From: Diplonema papillatum
Taxonomy: Eukaryota > Euglenozoa > Diplonemea > Diplonemida > Diplonemidae
NCBI GenBank assembly: GCA_030068145.1
Contig: JAPJBO010000453.1
Coordinates: forward strand, 62,001 to 126,000
Reading direction: 5' to 3'
Length of the DNA: 64,000 bases
Positions 42,401 to 55,129 of this stretch are shown in pieces. The position numbers and the translations under genes were made by a program. A model generated the notes under the pieces. It saw only the letters and a list, made by a program, of their open reading frames with translations. It did not search any database and was not told the DNA's origin. How positions within the stretch are numbered: position 1 is the stretch's first letter; every line of letters starts with the position of its first letter.

Positions 42401-42697
42401 CTCCTTCACTCTGCACAGGTGTATCCTACGTCGTACATCTTCGAAACAATAATCGACGCCTACTGCACCAAGGAAAAGTTGGAAGACGCACAGCGCATGT
42501 TGGCCAAAGCCCTGGAGTACAACAACAGGCATGGCACGCAGCTCGTGCGGTTGGAGTCTTTCCGCCTAATCATGCATCTCATCTCGAAGACTCGCGACGA
42601 GCAGGCGGCCCACCGCATCCTGGAAGACCTCAAAGAGAGCAACGTTCGCTTGGCAGGTCCCAACCTGCGCGAGGACGCCCTTGCGGTGTGCTCTTGA
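39450..42697 (+). CDS. PolyQ - pentatricopeptide repeat protein, three exons
   Basis: Exons 39450-40880, 41100-42011 and 42419-42697 join in phase 0 to about 873 codons. Intron 1 (219 bp) has AAG|GTTTGC and CAACAG|CCG; intron 2 (407 bp) has AAC|GTATGC and CTGCACAG|GTG. The N-terminal ~400 residues are Gln-rich low complexity; a charged linker (RKKDDEDLERRIRDKLPPP) follows. Exon 1 ends in the first helical repeat and exon 2 encodes a regular series of PPR motifs (VEPDASTYGTLLACHTRRK, VHPDANTYSTLIAAYARGKN, VTPDISIYATLLAVHAARND). PPR proteins bind RNA, usually in organelles; the long polyQ N-terminus shows no clear targeting peptide. The first Met at 39450 is an assumption. Confidence 0.85.
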
Positions 42698-42699
42698 AT

Positions 42700-43050
42700 C
42701 TCTTTCTTTCTGTACCCGGCCCTCTTCCCTCGCGTTTTATCCTGATCGGCTGCGTTACTCGTTGTCCTCGCTCACAAGTAGGAATCGTTGATGAACAGTG
42801 CAAGCCTCAAGACTGCTCTGAAGGTTCACGGATGCTTACCCCCTCGTGAAGGCGACTTCGTCCCCTGCAGGCACTTTTTGGTTGGGAAGGCCTGGCACGG
42901 TCATACCTTGCTGTTCGGTGCGTTTCGGAGCAGAACCCGGGCCCAACAAACGTTGTCCTGACCACAGGGTGTTCTTTTCTTTGAAGAACCCCGCTTGATG
43001 TAGTAACAAGCATGTCTCCTCCCAGTTGACATGTCCTTCTCAACGGAATT
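42700..43050. other. 3' flank of the PPR gene, no gene seen
   Basis: No coding-like ORF in this spacer. Confidence 0.5.
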
Positions 43051-43500
43051 ACTCATGCACTGAATTACGTACAATGTAACCTGCACAGATATTGATGATG
43101 TCACCGGAACAACGAGATGAGGCGTTCGAGCTCGTAACGAGGACTAGAGGCGGCGATACACGGCCAAAACCGTCGCTTGTCGTTGAGAAACAGGTACACG
43201 TGCTTGTTCGTTCCCCCTTCCCGTTTATCAGAGTTCCGTCCACTGTTGCCAACCAGGCCAAGAAAGAAGACTGGGTCAAGATTGGGTGTCCACTGAGCAA
43301 CTAAGTGAACGGGAATACCACTGGTGCCCACGTGGCATTCGGCAAAAGTTGGTGGCCATTTTTGGGCAAAGTACCCAAACTTGTGTCATCGGCTGCCATA
43401 GGCTTCCCTTCCGGGAAAGATTTCCTGAATTGAAAAGGTTTGCCTTGGAAAGCCGTACAGAAGGGTGCGATCGGGTACGACAACAGGCCTGCCATTTTTT
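43049..43500 (-). pseudogene. Possible Harbinger-type transposase remnant
   Basis: The minus-strand reading near 43,260 is FLAWLATVDGTLINGKGERT. It resembles the first catalytic block of PIF/Harbinger (DDE_4) transposases, where 'GAVDGTHI.I' contains the first Asp. The surrounding frames are broken and the other catalytic residues were not found. This is weak. Confidence 0.25.
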
Positions 43501-43760
43501 TAAGCTCGCCATCATTGTCCTTTGCTGAGCCTTCAACTTCTTTTCACCTAGTGAAATTGAGTCAATTTTTTGTTAGCGGTTTGGAGAACGGTCCCGACGA
43601 TCAAGATGAGCTGAGGCGAAAGCACAGTACATCACGGGTGAAGAGACAACCACGACGCCGGCAATGCAGAATATCGCCGCAGATTATGTGTATTCTAACC
43701 CAAACGATATCAAGGGAATGCGACCATTCTCACACTGCTCCCCATTGAGGAGAAGGCAAG

Positions 43761-44489
43761 GTGTCGATTGCTCTAACAAACGAAGCTGCCGCTGCACCTC
43801 CCCTTCGAAACTCACAGTTCCTGGTGAGCGTGTTCATCACGCGGTTCGGTAAGGGCGACGGGAAGATTGCGGCGGAGCTCGACCGAATCCTGGCAGAAGT
43901 GGTTCTGCGGCGGGTGCAGCGGGCCAACGAAGCGGACGAAGAAGAGCTTGTGACCGACGTGCCGCCGATGCGCGCGTCGGCCTTCGCGCCGCTGATGTCG
44001 GGCGGGAGGGGGCGGGCCGTCGATTTGCTGGACAACGTGTCGCCGCACTCGACGACCAGCACGGGGAAGGCGAATTCCTTCCTTTGCTTCACGCCGACGA
44101 GCGACGTGCAGCTGCCGGAAGAAAGAGAGAAGAAGGAGCCGCAGCATGTCGTGGTGAGGTCTCCCGAAGAAACGGCTGTTCTCGGCCACACTGCCACGGC
44201 AGACAGCCCGCCTGACGGGAGATCGGGGGCCCACACGCCGCGCACGCCGGACTGTCCCGACCTGTTGGAAGAGGTCGATCAGGTCGACAACTTCTTCCAG
44301 TCCAACACTTTCCTCGAGAACCTGGATCTCGTCAAGCCTCGCACTCGCACGCCGCCTTTGACATCCGGAAAGGAGAAGAACGACCTCAACGATCTCATCG
44401 ACTGCATCAGCTTCCATCACGATGACGACGACGATGATATATTTGGCGGTATTTACTTTGCCTCATTCCTTTTTTGTCGTACAAGATGA
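43761..44489 (+). CDS. Hypothetical acidic protein (exon)
   Basis: The GC-rich frame encodes NSQFLVSVFITRFGKGDGKI, a charged helix (AAELDRILAEVVLRRVQRAN), a Ser/Thr/Pro-rich middle and an acidic C-terminus ending HHDDDDDDIFG. The first in-frame start codon is a GTG, so the real start is probably upstream, or GAAGGCAAG|GTGTCG marks a splice site. GGCG|GTATTT at 44449 is a possible donor, so the last ~13 residues may be intron. The 130 bp upstream resemble 19183-19290. No family recognised. Confidence 0.45.
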   Translation: MSIALTNEAAAAPPLRNSQFLVSVFITRFGKGDGKIAAELDRILAEVVLRRVQRANEADEEELVTDVPPMRASAFAPLMSGGRGRAVDLLDNVSPHSTTSTGKANSFLCFTPTSDVQLPEEREKKEPQHVVVRSPEETAVLGHTATADSPPDGRSGAHTPRTPDCPDLLEEVDQVDNFFQSNTFLENLDLVKPRTRTPPLTSGKEKNDLNDLIDCISFHHDDDDDDIFGGIYFASFLFCRTR

Positions 44490-47400
44490 TCCGTGTTAAT
44501 GTTAGAAGATTAGTTTTCGTCGAATAAGCATGCTGTTGCTCTTGCGATGGAAAAGTGGAAAAGCACACGAAGATCATCGACACTTCAGGGGTTCTACTTT
44601 ACCTTTCTGCAGCGGAAGTGGAGACTGAAGGACACAGCAAATGCAGACCACGCAACAAGGAGGACACTACTACACATGCAGTCAGTTGAGCGGTGCAAGC
44701 GAATCGGGTCAACCTGTGCCTTTCGTGCTGCTGTATGGGTGCCTTACATTCATAGTTGGCGTGTTCTTTTTGCAAAGGGGTCTCAGAGGAGGGGTTCTTC
44801 CCGGATGATTACCAGAAGAACACTGCGACAGATATGTGTATCCTTCATCGACCAGGTCCGCGCTCACGTAAACGGGAGGGGGGAATCCCCGACGTTGGGG
44901 GAATGCAGAAAACGCAACGAACCCGCAACATCACAGTCCGTTCGAAGACATGCCCATCACGGACTTAGCTACGATAGCGACGCGTGCGAAGTAGGCGTGC
45001 GCTTGGCTGGGCGGGTGTGGACGCCTTAGAAGCACGGTGCACTTGTTACCCGGCAAGCTACAGCGCGCGTCAACCGGGTTGCCTTGCCACTGTAAAAGGG
45101 AAACCGACCACACCACCATCCATTCAATGTTTTTTCTGAGTGCTGGCCAGGCCTTGACAGCACCCCACACATCTGGGCTGCCGTGCTGGCTTGCTGGCCA
45201 TGTTAGTTCTTTTTTGTTGTCGCTGAGAAAGTCAGGGAAATAGCAAATTGTTGGGAAGACCCATGCAGATCAGATTGCACGAGACCGACGCAATACAAAA
45301 AGCCACAGGAGGGTTGGTAGCGGGATGCTGGGTGAGCGCTGGGGGGACGGCTGCCCCCTGTTCACGCGTTTGTAGCGAAGAACAACCGTTGACCTTGTTT
45401 TCCCTCCCGTCCGAATTCAAGAAGAACGTCCTGGCCTATTCAAGCAAAGGCAAGGAACACGGCCGGGAGCGCAAAAAGAAAAGAAAGGAACCCCCACCCA
45501 GGCGACGCCGCGAGAAGGGAGAACACACGAATCTGGTCGAAAGGATGACAAACGATAAGGTCGATTAAACCGAACGAGAATATTTCTCAAGAACGCTAGC
45601 ACCGACGTCGTTTTGTGTTCGTGCGTGCCGGTTGTTCGGCTTCAATCTCGTCGGCAGGGTCTCGACCCGCGCCGCGCCTCCGACAAAACGACTTTCGCCC
45701 TCTGTAGTAGTATCGAGGAGACAGAGCCCTGTAGTAGTATCGAGGAGACAGAGCCCTCGGATCAAGAACTCGCATAGAAAGTGAAACAAGTTCTGGACGA
45801 ACTTAAACCGAAGGGCGAACTTGACGTGCGAGGAAATGGACCTGCTGGTCAAGTACGAAACTCACGAAGACCACAGGGGCAACTCCGATATACTCCCTCT
45901 TTGCACTCTAAAACGTCTCTCCCTCTCACGTTGTTCTTATCCTGCTTTTTATTCAGGTTCAGAATTTTGATCAATCACCAGAGCGCAGTGTACGTCTTTG
46001 TAGCCTTGCATTGCATTGTACGGCAACCCGCAAGTTTGAAAAGTCGGGCACATCCTTTGGTGAAACCTAAGGAGCGAGAGGAGAGGGTTGTCTGTCTCGA
46101 AAGACGTCTTCTGCACAAATACCTAAACTTGCCTACGCTATCCCGCATCAAGACACTCAGGTTCTGCGGGTGCGGTGTGTTGTTCCGGACCACACCGCCA
46201 ACGAGTTTCCTCCAGCAGCTCAAACACTCAACACACGCGACCATACCTGTCAAGTCAATCAAACATAGTGGGCCGTCAAGTGGCCCTTCATTCCGCAAAC
46301 CCTGAATGCCACAGTCTTCAAGCTGTATCTCAGGATTGTGGTGACACCTGATGTGGATGAACATGCCACGAGGCTCTTCAAGTCCACACTACAGTCAACG
46401 GTGCGGTTTTCAATTCGAACCCTGGATTCAAGCAGTCCCTGTTTGCCTGGGCATCTGTAGCTACTGCGGCTGGTCGAGTTTCTTTTACTGACCACGACGA
46501 ACAGCACGTGAACCATACTCCATGCTCGTACATCATAAAATATGGGTGCAGGAAACATCGCAACGGAAGCCGCTCCGGGACAGGTTCTCGGGGGGTTTAA
46601 AACGGGAGATGATTCCGGTAAGGTGGACCAGCCAGCTTCAGAACCACCAGGCCGACAGAGCCGGTATGCCCTTCAAACCCCTACTTCTCCTAGGAAACCC
46701 TGAAAACAACATCCAAAAAAAACAACAAAATATAGCCAGCGGTGAGAGACCGTGCAGTGGATGTGCAGGGGTAGTCGGTGGGGTGGTGCCGGTTAATGGT
46801 AGCGAGGTGCCAGCAAAATATTTGCTACTAAAATGTTGTTTGCTGCGCAACGCCGGGTTTGCGGGATTGAATTGTACCGCTTGCTCACCAACCTATTTGG
46901 TTCATCTATCGGTACTCGTACCTTTGCTTTTGCTCCCGCATCAGTCCGACATCATCATAGACACGTTCACAACTGGCCTTCAGAGTGGCGCACCCACCGT
47001 GCTGAAGAACGTCCGAACCATGTACTCTGTAGAGTGTCAGTCTGAGCTCCACAAAACATTTGGCAAGCGCGTTTCATTGCATTCGGGCCAAGCCACTACC
47101 CTGTCGTCACAGCAAAAGAAACGACTGAGCGACTCTCGCTGGAAACCCAAAACAGAAAAGGCAACCCAAAACAACTTCCGCCGGTAGAAACCCTGCCTAA
47201 AGGATCCAACTGCCTTCGGGTGAGCTAATCTGATACTCGCTGTCGTCAGGGAAAAAGAAAAAAACCAAATTTCATTCTAATAGAAAAACATTGCAAATGA
47301 TCACAGGACAAACAAAAAGCGAACTTCAACTCTAAGAAGCTGCCTCGACAAACTGCTACGACGGTTGCGGGCAGACCGTAAAGGAAGTATTATCCGGGTA

Positions 47401-47616
47401 GCCCTTTCCCCTTTTTTCCTCATGCCCACCATACTTTCATGCCAAGACTCTTCGTGGGGCGCCACACTTTGTCATGCCAGCAGGCAGGTCGTGGAAGAAT
47501 TATCCCGAATGACCTTTTCTCCTGTACGCAACGTCGTACCTTCATTCCATCTTCCGGTTTTGCGGACTCTTTGTGGGGCACCACACTTTATCATTTCAGC
47601 TCTTCATTGCAAAAAG

Positions 47617-47682
<66 letters not shown>

Positions 47683-49440
47683 ATGGCTGGGGTTCGTTTT
47701 TTTTTAACTAGGAGTGGAAACTAGTCTAAGATGTTTTGAAAGTTGGATCACAAGTAGAAGAAAGAAAACAAGTGCAGCAGCATGTGCCATCCTTGCAGCT
47801 GGCGTCGTATTTTGTGAAACTGAAGCGTGTCGTCAATACTCCTTTCCAAACAAACAAAGGTTGCAAGACAATAAACTGATGTCCCTTGGGATTCGCACAT
47901 ATATCTGCCTCACCATTATTGCATCGTTGTAGGAGTCTTGGGTTTGTTTATTTTTTGTTACATAGTTGCGTCGCCACACATTGGGCAACCAACGAGGCGG
48001 CACTAGCCATAGTATTATGGCAACGATGCAACAATGCAACGATATGCTTCATAAGGCAACGATGCAACGATGCTGTAGTAGTTGACCTACCATGGAGACC
48101 ACCTTCGAGCGACTGTACTGCTGAGGTAGGGCCACCCACCCCACAGTGAAACTTCTATAGGGTGGGAGGGGGGGCACTCGGGGGGCTAGTTCAAATAAGC
48201 CCAAAATTAGTACGAGAGGCAGTTACAAAACAAAGCAACACGGATCCACTGGAAAGTTAAAATCACACACTGAAAACTGTAACGCCCGAGGCACAGCCGA
48301 AAGCGCAAATGTTCCCAGGTCAGCAGAAGATGCTTCCGACAGGCGGCGACCCTCGCAAGAAAAAAAAAAAAAAAAAAAGAACTTGCACTCGAAAAAGAAT
48401 GCTCCTGAGCACTGTGGGCGTAATCCAGCGGCTGCTCCGTAGACTTGCGCTTCCGCCTCGTCTTTTGGAGGAGGATGCCGGCTTTTGTTCGTAGCACCAG
48501 AAAGGAGGATCAGTTAGTTCTAAAAAAAGGTGAGACAGGTACATTTTGACTGACGAGGATCACCCCCACACTACCGGTTGCCCATGGTTCTGGACGTTTG
48601 CCAAAAAACTGTCCAGAAAAAAACAGACCGCAGAAGAAAATCACCGGCATAGTCTGGCACTTGCAATCGTTGGAAAAATCCCAACACAAGCTCACGAACA
48701 ACAATCGAACTTTCACTCTAACAAGAACTACGTCAAGAAAAGCATGCAACAAAGGATGTTGATGAACAAGAACCTTAACTCGAATCCTGCCTGTCTGCAA
48801 CAAAGGATGAGAACCTTAACTCTAAAACTGCCTTGTCAACGGAAGAAACCCACTGACTGTCTTTTTACGAGGGTCCGATAGCAGTACTTAGATGTCTCAT
48901 AGTACCCCTATTCTGACTTTATGCATGCATAGTGCAAGTTTGCATGCATAGCGCTGGTGTGCTCGCCCGCGAACTGAAGTTTTGCGTCGGACTTCCACTG
49001 TCGTAGTGTACGGACATGGTTTCGTAACCCTGGCCCAAAACCCCGAAAGTTAACCTGTAGTTGCTTGGTCAAAATAGGTATAACCCTCAAAACCTCAGAA
49101 TACGCTAGTCACCCGTTGTCACAACGGAGAATTTCTTCTCTGGGGCAACCGCGGAAGGTAAACCGCAGCATACAAAGCTTACGTCGGAGTACCCCGAGAG
49201 ACGCCCGTTTCCTTTCGAAAGTATGCTGATCTTGCAGGGAATTGTCGGCTCGACCTCTTGAGTCCGTGCTGCTACGATGGCGGGGTCGGAAAGCCTAACG
49301 CACCCTGAAGCAAGACCGCCCCCTCTTTCGTGCGACAACGCGAAATGTGGACGCAGTACTGTCAAGAGTCGCGGCTCAACTAATTCCGCAAAGAGAAAAT
49401 ACCGTATTTGGAATCATGGTGAACTGGACCAAAGCTGGAA
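44490..49440. other. Gene-poor spacer
   Basis: The ORF 46522-47187 has some protein-like character near its end (LPHQSDIIIDTFTTGLQSGA) but no recognised domain, and part of the region (47150-47250) recurs at 51370-51460. A 26-bp tandem duplication (GTAGTAGTATCGAGGAGACA) is at about 45705-45757. A (CT)n microsatellite occupies about 47621-47680. Several ACTCTAAAA motifs occur (45903, 47321, 48712, 48816). Confidence 0.5.
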
Positions 49441-49462
49441 CGGGTGGAGTCGCCCGGGGGGG

Positions 49463-49720
49463 GACCCGGGGGTCGAATACACGAGGCACCTTGAATACAA
49501 AGACGTGCCTTGCATAGAAGCCTTTTGGAATCTGAAAAAAAGTTGTTGGATTTTTTAGTGAAGATTAGACCCAGGTATGTGCATGGTTCGTGGGTCTTTA
49601 CAAGATGCAGGGCATCGGGCCAGCTCCTAAATACCCAGGTGTCCCAGGTTATACCCGGGCTGTTAATACTGAGGGGGGTCGAATACAAGAGGTACCTCTT
49701 GTATTCGCCGTGCCGATCCT
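49463..49720. repeat. GTCGAATAC-type inverted repeat region
   Basis: GGGGGTCGAATACACGAGGCACC begins at 49461, and GGGGGGTCGAATACAAGAGG, with its complement CCTCTTGTATTCG, stands at 49675-49717. The C/G-run plus TCGAATA end resembles MITE family A, but the rest is unrelated. Confidence 0.45.
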
Positions 49721-50349
49721 GCAACTTTCCCGAAAAATAAATAGAAAAAAGTACCGCAAACCCGGAACCCGCGGGAACTCCCTACGTCTTGCGAAGACGC
49801 AGTTACCCGGTTCAACACTAATCCAATTACGATAGTTGAGGCAAGTAACGGGAACCCCAAATCAAAAGAAAGGGTTTGAGTTGGAGTTACCCCTATACGC
49901 CACCCCCGGCCGGATGCGTAAAAGAATGAGTCAAAAAAGAACGCCAAAAAAGACACCAAACTGCGCTTCCCGTGACAGGATTGACACACCAAACAAACCA
50001 CCGGAGCCGATGCACAAACCGTCGACCGCCACCAAAAACTTCACTCTAAAAGATAATATTAATAATGCATAGAGTTTCCAAAAAAAAGAAAAGCCAAACG
50101 AAGATATGACATGGCATACGTATGGTCCTGAAGGAGAACACATTTCTTGGTACCAATTCCTTTCTACCGACCGTTTCTTGTTTTTCTTACTGAAGCGCCC
50201 ACGGGTTTGCTTTCTGCTGCGCTGCAGAATATTCATGATTTGAGTCCAGCCTCTGAAGCCGAAGTCAAGGAGAAACAGCTCGTCACGAAGAAGTGCGTGC
50301 AACACCGAACCCCCGAAGTGTTTCCTTGTGCACGCGAGCAATAATCTTT

Positions 50350-50545
50350 TAGTTTTCAGCCACATGCAATGTGTGAGGAACTGAACCGCTCAAGTAGGAC
50401 CTTCTGATCATGTTCATTTGCCAATTTGCTACCTGAAATTATGTCCAGGATTTGGGTTCAGGGTAGCGCGGTCAACTAGTTTTCCTTTCTATCTTTAGCC
50501 ATACTTCAACCTACTTTCTCCTACTCTCGCGGTGTACGGGTTCTC
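50350..50545. repeat. Interspersed repeat (partner 57518-57690)
   Basis: Shares AGCCACATGCAATGTGTGAG, CTCAAGTAGGACCTTCTGAT and TTTCTCCTACTCTCGCGGTG in the same order and orientation with 57518-57690. Confidence 0.85.
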
Positions 50546-50639
50546 ATTCCCATCATCATTCGTCAGTTGATGCTCGGTCGTTGCTTCATTATTCAAAATG
50601 TTCACATTTCTTTTAGGATCTTCCAGCCATGCCCCCCCG

Positions 50640-51345
50640 CAGGGCATTAGCTTCCCATTCCAAATTCCGCCAGCTGACGGAATATGGAAATCCGGGCGGC
50701 TCAAAAAATTATAAAAAGTGCAAATACGACCTTCGATGAAAAAGGTCGTGGGGGTCCGGTGGAGGCGTGGGTTAGGCCAGCTGTGTCAGGAAGCTGGCTG
50801 GCGGTCAAGGGCTGCGCTGGCGGTCAGGGGCTGGGCAATGCTGGGCATGGTGGGCTGGCTGGCAGAAGTTTGGGGCTGCCGCGGGTGCTGAGCCGAGTGA
50901 GAGAGTCGAGGCTCAGAAGCAGCCCGGAATTCTTGACAGATTCTTTCCGAGTTGACACAAGTGCCTTGTTCCGTGTGATCTCCGGTCTGCATCTACTCGT
51001 GCCAATGATTTACCAGCGCACAGTATCTGAGTGATGGATGAATTTGAAATGGGCTGTTGGCTTCAGGAGTGTGCACCAGGGGGAGCGGGGCGAGGGTCAC
51101 ACAGATGGCAAACAGTGCCACCAGTACGTTGGTCGCATGTTTAACGCGACAAACGGACTGAGAAGTGCAAACTCTTACTCCACCTGAATGTACCGTACCG
51201 TTTGCCGGGGGGCAGAGCCCCTCCCCTTTGGAAGATTCGGGTGGCCTAAACCAAAGCTTCTCGGGATTTCAGAGCGGGAAAAGCAAATTGGCTATTGAGA
51301 CGGAATTTGGAAAACTGAGGCAAAACCAAGCTAATAGCCTGTGCC
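50640..51345. repeat. ~690-bp interspersed repeat, copy 1 (partner 59905-60590)
   Basis: The two copies are collinear. Each begins with a palindromic block around CCG(T/C)CAGCTGACGG flanked by ATTCCAAATT / AATTTGGAAAT, and ends at CAAATTGGCTATTGAGACGG and AGCTAATAGCCTG. Short ORFs inside are not preserved between copies. Confidence 0.85.
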
Positions 51346-51349
51346 CCCG

Positions 51350-54300
51350 CAAGTTCAAAAAAAAAAACAGAACGCTAACCCAAACAACTTCCGCCGTGCC
51401 TAAAGAAATCAACTGCCTTCGGGTAGGCTAGTCTGACACTAGTTGTTGTCGGGAAAAGAAAAAAGGAGACGACCACAACGCAAACGTTCCTGCATTCCCT
51501 TCATTTTTTCTATATTAGCTCGTCACCCCCGCGGATTCCTCCAGTCGCGAATCCCCCTTCTTCTTTGTTTTTCATGCGAAGAGCAAGGGGCAGTGCTCTG
51601 GTACATTAAAAGAGGCTTCACCGCCCGCTCCGAATGGTACTGTTGCCGAGCTCGCGCGCTTTCTTTCCACTTTGCCAAGAAGCAAGTTTTTCAAGACCAC
51701 CCCCCGTTCTTCTCTTGCAGCCGACGAAAGAAATGATCCCGATTCAGGCCGCCCAAAGGTTGTGCTACGCACCAAGCTTTAACAGATCGAACCAGCTTCC
51801 CGTTTTATCTTTCGGATGCGGCTGGGTCATGCTCGCTCTGCGGGCCCCGCATCCGACGAAGCGGTTGCCGTTGGGTAGTATCGAAGGGCTTCACAGGATT
51901 ATGAAGCGAGCCTCGGTACTGTTGTGAGAAAGCTCAAGGCGAGTTTTTTGCGGGTGTACGAATGGTAGCAGCCGATCCACGTGGCCAGTCCTGGCCCCCT
52001 TTGTTATTTGGTTCGATGCGAGAGTCTGGTTTGACGCAGTGTCCCGCGTTTGCACGAAACACTACGAAGGAAGCAGGACGTATTCGTGAAAATGCGCGAA
52101 CTCGCCTGTCGAAGGCTGCGCGTGTTCCGGTGCCGTAGACCACTCAGCCTTGCGGGGTTAACGAAGTCAAGAAAGGGAAAAGAAAGAAAGGAGGCACAAA
52201 AGAAAGAAGGAAAATCAATAGCCAGCTACGCCTACACGCGAAGAACGCCGCGAGCAGGGTAAACAGTACACGGGCGTGTTTGCGTTTTCACCACGCAAAA
52301 CCGAAATCCGAAAACTGAAAACCGGCACATAGTCTTCGTCGCTTTTGAAAACCATGAAGATCCAACGTTAGGGAGCGTTTCTCAGGTAGCTCAAGCTCAG
52401 ACGCCAACGGGGAAATCCAGTGCGAACAACACGTCCACGTGCTTTCCTAAACTACCACGCAGTTGGTGCCAGTGTGATGCACGAAGGCAAACTGGAGCGC
52501 AAACTACGCAAACTCAGCAGCACCGCCAGAAAACTGAAGTTTTTATCCTGACATGAGAAGGAAAAGGCGCCGCATTCGTCAAAAAAAGACGTCTTATGTT
52601 TTTTCAAGCAACTTCTGCCAGTAGTGCAAGGAAGCAGCCACCTCCGGTCTGCTGAAGATAACCCTCCCAAGAACGGAATAGAAGGTGCAGTGTTGGGACT
52701 AAGCTTTGGACACACCCTCGCCGATTCTCGCGATTTCCGTCGTATGGATGGCGCCTGCCTGTCAACGGAGTCACAGCATCACGAGAGAAATACACCAGCG
52801 CTTGCTTGCAAATTGGACACTTTTGCATCAGCGACGGACAGAGGTCTCGTTTACACGGGTAACTCCCGGTGCTCTCTCTCTGACAGCAAACAAAAGATAG
52901 TCCCAACATTAAGGGAGGAAATAAGTTCATCTTGAACTTCTGCACACGTTGCCTTCCTATTTATCCCGCAGTGCATGTATGGCGTACTCACGACTTCTGC
53001 CCACAAGCTCCCGAACCTGGGGTGCATGCCTCCCCATTTGGGTGGAAAACCTTCGGCTCGTGAGTTTCTTCTGCAAGCATCAAGGAAAATACGGAAGAAT
53101 GTTAGGGGAAAATGGGTTGGTTTACCTCGAATACCCCAAGAAGACGGGATGAGCCTGTGGTAGATGCTGCCGTCCTCAGCCGGCAGCATCAGCCTGTGTG
53201 CCTGCTAGGACCCTGGGGGGCCACAGAGAAAAAACTCCAGCAAAAAAAAGGTTTTTGCCCCCTCCAAAAAATCAGGAAACCCGAATCCTGAAATTTCGCC
53301 AAAAACTTTCACTCAGGGATTATCCTGTATGGTTAAAAAAAATTTTTTTTTCACCAAAAAAAATATATATATATTCTGAAAACAGGCCGGTGAAAAAATA
53401 TTTTTTAACCATGGGGATTCCTGGTGAAAACTTTTTGGCAAGGGACCCAGTCAGATCCTGGAGTCGTAGTTGCTGTTTTGTGTGTACACAGCCTGCCAGC
53501 AATTTGGTCCAGAAATATCTATGGGGCATGAGGGGCGTTGGGATTAGCGTGTTGGGGGGCGCCTGTCGTGCAGCTTCGCCCTGATTCGTTGAAAGGCGTT
53601 GAGGCCATCGCTGTAGTGCCCACTGGGACTGACAAGTGAAGGCTACAACAAAGTGGAGAAGCAGCAGCCAGATTGTGTTTTCCATCACACCCAGTAATCA
53701 GTCACTGGAGGATCGTTTGCTATCCTGCAGCTCGCAGGCCCGAAAGGATTTTGAAACTAAAGAGATGTCGCTCGCCGCATTTGGGTTTAATGGTGCTGCC
53801 GCTGTCGACACTGTGCTAACGTAATGACGCTACTGTGTGGGACACTGCTTGCTTCAGCAATCCATGCTTTCCCACGCGCAGCGTGGGAAAAAATTTTCTG
53901 GCCATATCAAAGATTTTTTAACCGGGATTTTCCAGAATTTCGGGGATTAGAATAACCCCTGCTTTCACTCTAAAAAAAAAAAAAAAGATCTTTAGCTTGA
54001 AAGAAAGTTAACTCCGGGTCCTCAGGCTGGTGTGACACCGTGCAAGCATTCGAATCCGCCAAGGTGGCCCAGGTTCTATTCCGGGGGCGACCAGGCCATA
54101 AGAGCCACCCTCCTTGTTTGGGCACTTTGGGCGCTTAAACCCCCTTTCTGTATCTTGCGGAGATGCCGAAGGTACTTCCTCATGTTTTCTTGATGATCAT
54201 TGCATGTTGTACATTTCGCACATCAGCCGAAGAGCCCGCGTTTTTTGTTCTTAGCCTTTTCCCCTTTTTTTTCAACAACGATGCTTTCTCGCTGTCTCTC

Positions 54301-54950
54301 TTCTCTTTTCAACAAAACTACGCATTTCCTTTCCATTTTTTCCTTTGTCTTATCTACTGCCGAACGCCAACCTCTTCCACCCCCCCACCCAAGACCTCTT
54401 GGTCACCCGGACGTTCTAAACTACCGTCCTAGACTGCAAAATACGCTGAACACCGCTGACCAAAACGAAGTTGAAATCTGAGGGAAAAGAGGAGCGAAGA
54501 TAAAGGAATGAAACGTCCTTCGAATTCACTTTTGAAACAAGGGGGAACGTGTCAGAGACTCGTTCTCGTTCCGTATCCTTTTTTTTTTTTTTTTTGGACG
54601 GCTGTTGCAACGCACGCCGTGCACAGCAGAAATCGGCGGCAGGTGCGTGCTGTCGAACCCGACAAAGAAGGCCGCTTTTCGCGGTTCCCTGGTACGTGAC
54701 CACAGCGCTGGTGGCAAGGGGTAGCGGACAAAGAGTGCAGGCAGGAGAGGTCGCCCTGCAAGCAGTCATCGAGTGACGGGCGAGCTGCTGTCAGCAACTC
54801 GACGGACGGCTCGCGCTGGGCTGTCGATACCCATTTCTCTTCTGCGCAGAAAGGGTCCGGCCGAGGCATCCAGTTCGAGCCCCATCTGCCGAGACTGGAC
54901 AGTCTGGAACTGACTCAGGATTGAGGGTAGCCTACTAGCTTGGGGGGGGT
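51350..54950. other. Gene-poor spacer
   Basis: Short ORFs only. The minus-strand reading near 52,810 has CPICKQAL, an isolated zinc-finger-like string that I do not trust. The sequence at about 54,020-54,100 has a GGTTCTATTCC B-box-like string, possibly an old tRNA-derived repeat. A T-rich run lies at 54,580. Confidence 0.5.
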
Positions 54951-55129
54951 CAGCAGGTCGCCAGACCAGAGTTGGTCTGGAAACTGGTGTGGGTCAAAAA
55001 AAGAAAATCTCAGCTATTATTATTTTCCCGGAGGAACCGGCTACCACAGTGTACTACACACCACTGTGTACTACAGTGTGTACAGGGTATCACAGTGTAC
55101 TACCACCGTGTTCAACCACCGGGTGCATT

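Noticed and set aside
52604..52945. Zinc-finger protein on the minus strand (CPICKQAL)
   Set aside because: Only one CxxC pair, no partner ligands at proper spacing, and poor coding composition around it.
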